DNA of 64,000 bases from Trichomonas vaginalis G3. Lineage: Eukaryota > Parabasalia > Trichomonadida > Trichomonadidae. The notes under the pieces are model-generated. The model made no database searches. It had not been told where the DNA came from and saw only the letters and a program-made list of their open reading frames with translations. Positions 62,228-64,000 of the stretch are shown piece after piece. A program made the translations under genes and the position numbers. Numbering within the stretch: the first letter of the stretch is position 1; each line of letters opens with the position of its first letter. The stretch spans positions 25,001,896 through 25,065,895 of the forward strand of contig NC_067206.1 in assembly GCF_026262505.1 (NCBI RefSeq). Reading direction: 5' to 3'.

Positions 62228-64000
62228 ATGACTATTGCTGTATATGCGTATGAAACAAATGAAGCAAGAAGAGCACATGAATTAGTAAACGAAAACTCAA
62301 CTTTAACCATTGAAGGTAATGATTTAGTCATTGACGATGGAAAGACTAAAAGAGTCATTGACTTCGATACTTTTAACACTTATGACCCATTCATTACAAC
62401 AAGTAAAGTTCCTATCATAAATGATGGAACGGTGCAATATATAAATTCAACAGTAGATGCCTCATTAGTGAAAGTACTAAATGTTCTCATTGAATTGTTA
62501 AAGAGCTTTCGATTTGACGACAACATTAAATGCCTAAAGAATTTAGTCATGAATGAGAAACAAATTCTCGGCGTTGCTGGTAGCAGTAATGATGTACACC
62601 TTATGACCTTAGAATATTATAACGAACATAAAGATGAACTGAAAGGAGAGAAGGGTGACACTGGACCTCAAGGAATACAAGGTCCTCAAGGAATACAAGG
62701 ACCTCAAGGCGAAAACGGTTTGGATGGAAAGGATGGAAAGGATGGAAAAACTGCTAAATCATGGATATGGGACCTTATAAATACTGGTTTAACAGCTGCT
62801 TCATATGGAGTTCTTCAATACCAAATCGGAAAGATATGGGCTGTACTTGGTGAAGAAGCTTTAGATGACGTCAAAAATGCTTTGAACTTCATTTCAAATG
62901 GTTCTGATACTATTAAAACTTTATCTGGTTGGATGCAAGAAACAAGGAGTCAAATAGATACTGTAAGACGTATAGCAAACAATGCACGTACGGGATTGGA
63001 TACTTTACGAGAAGCACAAAATACACTAAAGGAAGCAAATGATATTCTTGGCTCAGTATCAGACATGCATGAAGATTGGCTTAAAGGTATTGACAAATCT
63101 TTAAAAAATCACAGTCAGTCTATTGCTGACTACAAGAAAAGTATAGATTTTTTACATAGTGCTATGGACGTACATGATGGAAGTATAAAGAACTTACTTA
63201 ATGCTAACAATAACTTACCAGGAACTATTAAAACATTCATAAAGTCCTTTGTAAAGCCTGGTGCTCTAACATTTAGGTCTTTGAGAGCAAGAGCATTGAA
63301 GTCAAGAGATGCAGAAACTCCAACAGAACCTACAGAGGAGCCACCAAAACCAACGGCAAATGAAATATTGTTCGAGTATTTTCCAAGATACTCTGTCCTC
63401 ATTGCATACATTCAAGAAATACTTAAGAAAGGTGACTTGACTTTGGGGGATGATGAAAGTTCTGTATATCTTTCGTTCCAATTCCAAATAGCAGAACTTT
63501 TGAGACAGATATGCTTAATGTATGACAACATCTCTGATTTCACAAGATATGACGACGACCATGACCCCGAACACGGTGAAGAAGAAGTTTTACAAACATC
63601 CATTAAGACAGGAAAGGTTTTAACTCAAAGTCTCATTATTGACACCAAAGATGGCGAAGTGGACGTTCTTCAAGAGCTGAAGAAAAATACTTCTTCGGGA
63701 GGTGGTGGTAGGCATGAACTTGAAATAAATGAGATAGAAGAGAAATTAGCCGAAAAAGCAGACAAAAACCATGTTCATTATATAAGTTCAGATGAACAGA
63801 TTATAACGGACTATCATGGATATTTAACACAGGGTGAAAAAGTGAATACGAAAAATGTTAATGAAAGAAGATATAAATTCATTCGTGCTAAAGGTTATGA
63901 CATATGTTGTACTGTACAGTATGACACAGGTATAGCACCACAAGCATTTGGTTATAACGCTGAAATTTATGCTTCATACTTCTTTGTTAACGGTGTATTA
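62228..64000 (+). CDS. Large collagen-like fibre protein, runs off the window (Maverick B)
   Basis: The frame is open for 591 codons to the window end. Residues 1-139 may be a virion anchor. Residues 140-174 are about 11 collagen-type Gly-X-Y triplets (GDTGPQGIQGPQG, then GKDGKDGK). A short hydrophobic segment follows, then a long coiled-coil region (about 210-335). Next come a T/P/E-rich hinge, more helices, and KADKNHVHYISSDE, which echoes the shaft motif of the Maverick A fibre. The architecture is that of a trimeric fibre or spike used for attachment. Looks whole as far as it goes; the head lies outside. Confidence 0.75.
   Translation, partial: MTIAVYAYETNEARRAHELVNENSTLTIEGNDLVIDDGKTKRVIDFDTFNTYDPFITTSKVPIINDGTVQYINSTVDASLVKVLNVLIELLKSFRFDDNIKCLKNLVMNEKQILGVAGSSNDVHLMTLEYYNEHKDELKGEKGDTGPQGIQGPQGIQGPQGENGLDGKDGKDGKTAKSWIWDLINTGLTAASYGVLQYQIGKIWAVLGEEALDDVKNALNFISNGSDTIKTLSGWMQETRSQIDTVRRIANNARTGLDTLREAQNTLKEANDILGSVSDMHEDWLKGIDKSLKNHSQSIADYKKSIDFLHSAMDVHDGSIKNLLNANNNLPGTIKTFIKSFVKPGALTFRSLRARALKSRDAETPTEPTEEPPKPTANEILFEYFPRYSVLIAYIQEILKKGDLTLGDDESSVYLSFQFQIAELLRQICLMYDNISDFTRYDDDHDPEHGEEEVLQTSIKTGKVLTQSLIIDTKDGEVDVLQELKKNTSSGGGGRHELEINEIEEKLAEKADKNHVHYISSDEQIITDYHGYLTQGEKVNTKNVNERRYKFIRAKGYDICCTVQYDTGIAPQAFGYNAEIYASYFFVNGVL

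Larger units (their letters stand above)
57140..64000. mobile_element. Maverick/Polinton B, left part, continues past the window
   Basis: The element starts near AGTATACATATCTCGAG. It has a GGAGGC/GCCTCC hairpin close to its end, as Maverick A has a GC hairpin at its ends; the exact boundary is uncertain. Parts seen: packaging ATPase, two capsid-like proteins, a collagen-like fibre and several small proteins. Within the window it looks nearly whole. Polymerase and integrase would lie beyond the window. Its sequence is clearly different from Maverick A. Confidence 0.8.

Overview
The window looks like nuclear DNA of a trichomonad, most probably Trichomonas vaginalis. The DNA is AT-rich and the genes are intron-poor. 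A flavoprotein carries a hydrogenosome-type leader. There is a BspA-like (TpLRR) surface protein with a short cytoplasmic tail. Starts carry trichomonad Inr-like TCA(Y)(W) sites, TAAA overlaps or follows several stops, and Maverick/Polinton elements are present. The species call is inference; no database search was possible.

From 1 to 34.5 kb is host DNA with ordinary genes separated by long AT-rich gaps full of DNA transposons. The genes, in order, are: an iron-sulfur flavoprotein-like FMN reductase; an ankyrin-repeat protein; a Ubc13-like E2; a cullin; a Stealth-type sugar-phosphate transferase carrying one in-frame stop; a DPE2-like 4-alpha-glucanotransferase; a small protein with SUMO-interacting-like motifs; an unrecognised helical protein; an AP-3 delta adaptin; and a BspA-like protein. 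Between them lie at least three TIR families with 8-bp target duplications: a 6.5-kb element carrying a nested 3.4-kb element, its 0.92-kb internally deleted derivative, and a 1.06-kb element. A TA-flanked family starting AGGGTGC is present in three copies.

From 34,545 to 56,489 lies one Maverick/Polinton fossil with an unusual layout. Its 104-bp terminal inverted repeats begin with exactly 30 A. Inside them, two arms of about 6.2-6.4 kb are inverted copies of each other. Each arm carries a Dam-like methyltransferase, small structural-looking proteins, a capsid-like protein, a phage-tail-like fibre, an rve integrase and a basic protein. The arms flank an 8.7-kb degraded centre with a protein-primed DNA polymerase B and HNH endonuclease remnants. 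The arms are not identical: the middle of the fibre gene and the subterminal DNA differ. About 650 bp further on, at about 57,140, a second, different Maverick begins and runs off the window. It is in much better condition, with a packaging ATPase, two capsid-like proteins and a large fibre with a collagen-like stretch.

The two Mavericks share a gene logic: a capsid-like gene and a fibre gene are divergently paired across 17-18 bp, and most genes have a T5-A / A-rich box directly before the ATG. This element-specific promoter, the phage-like and collagen-like fibres, and the double-armed structure are the most interesting features.
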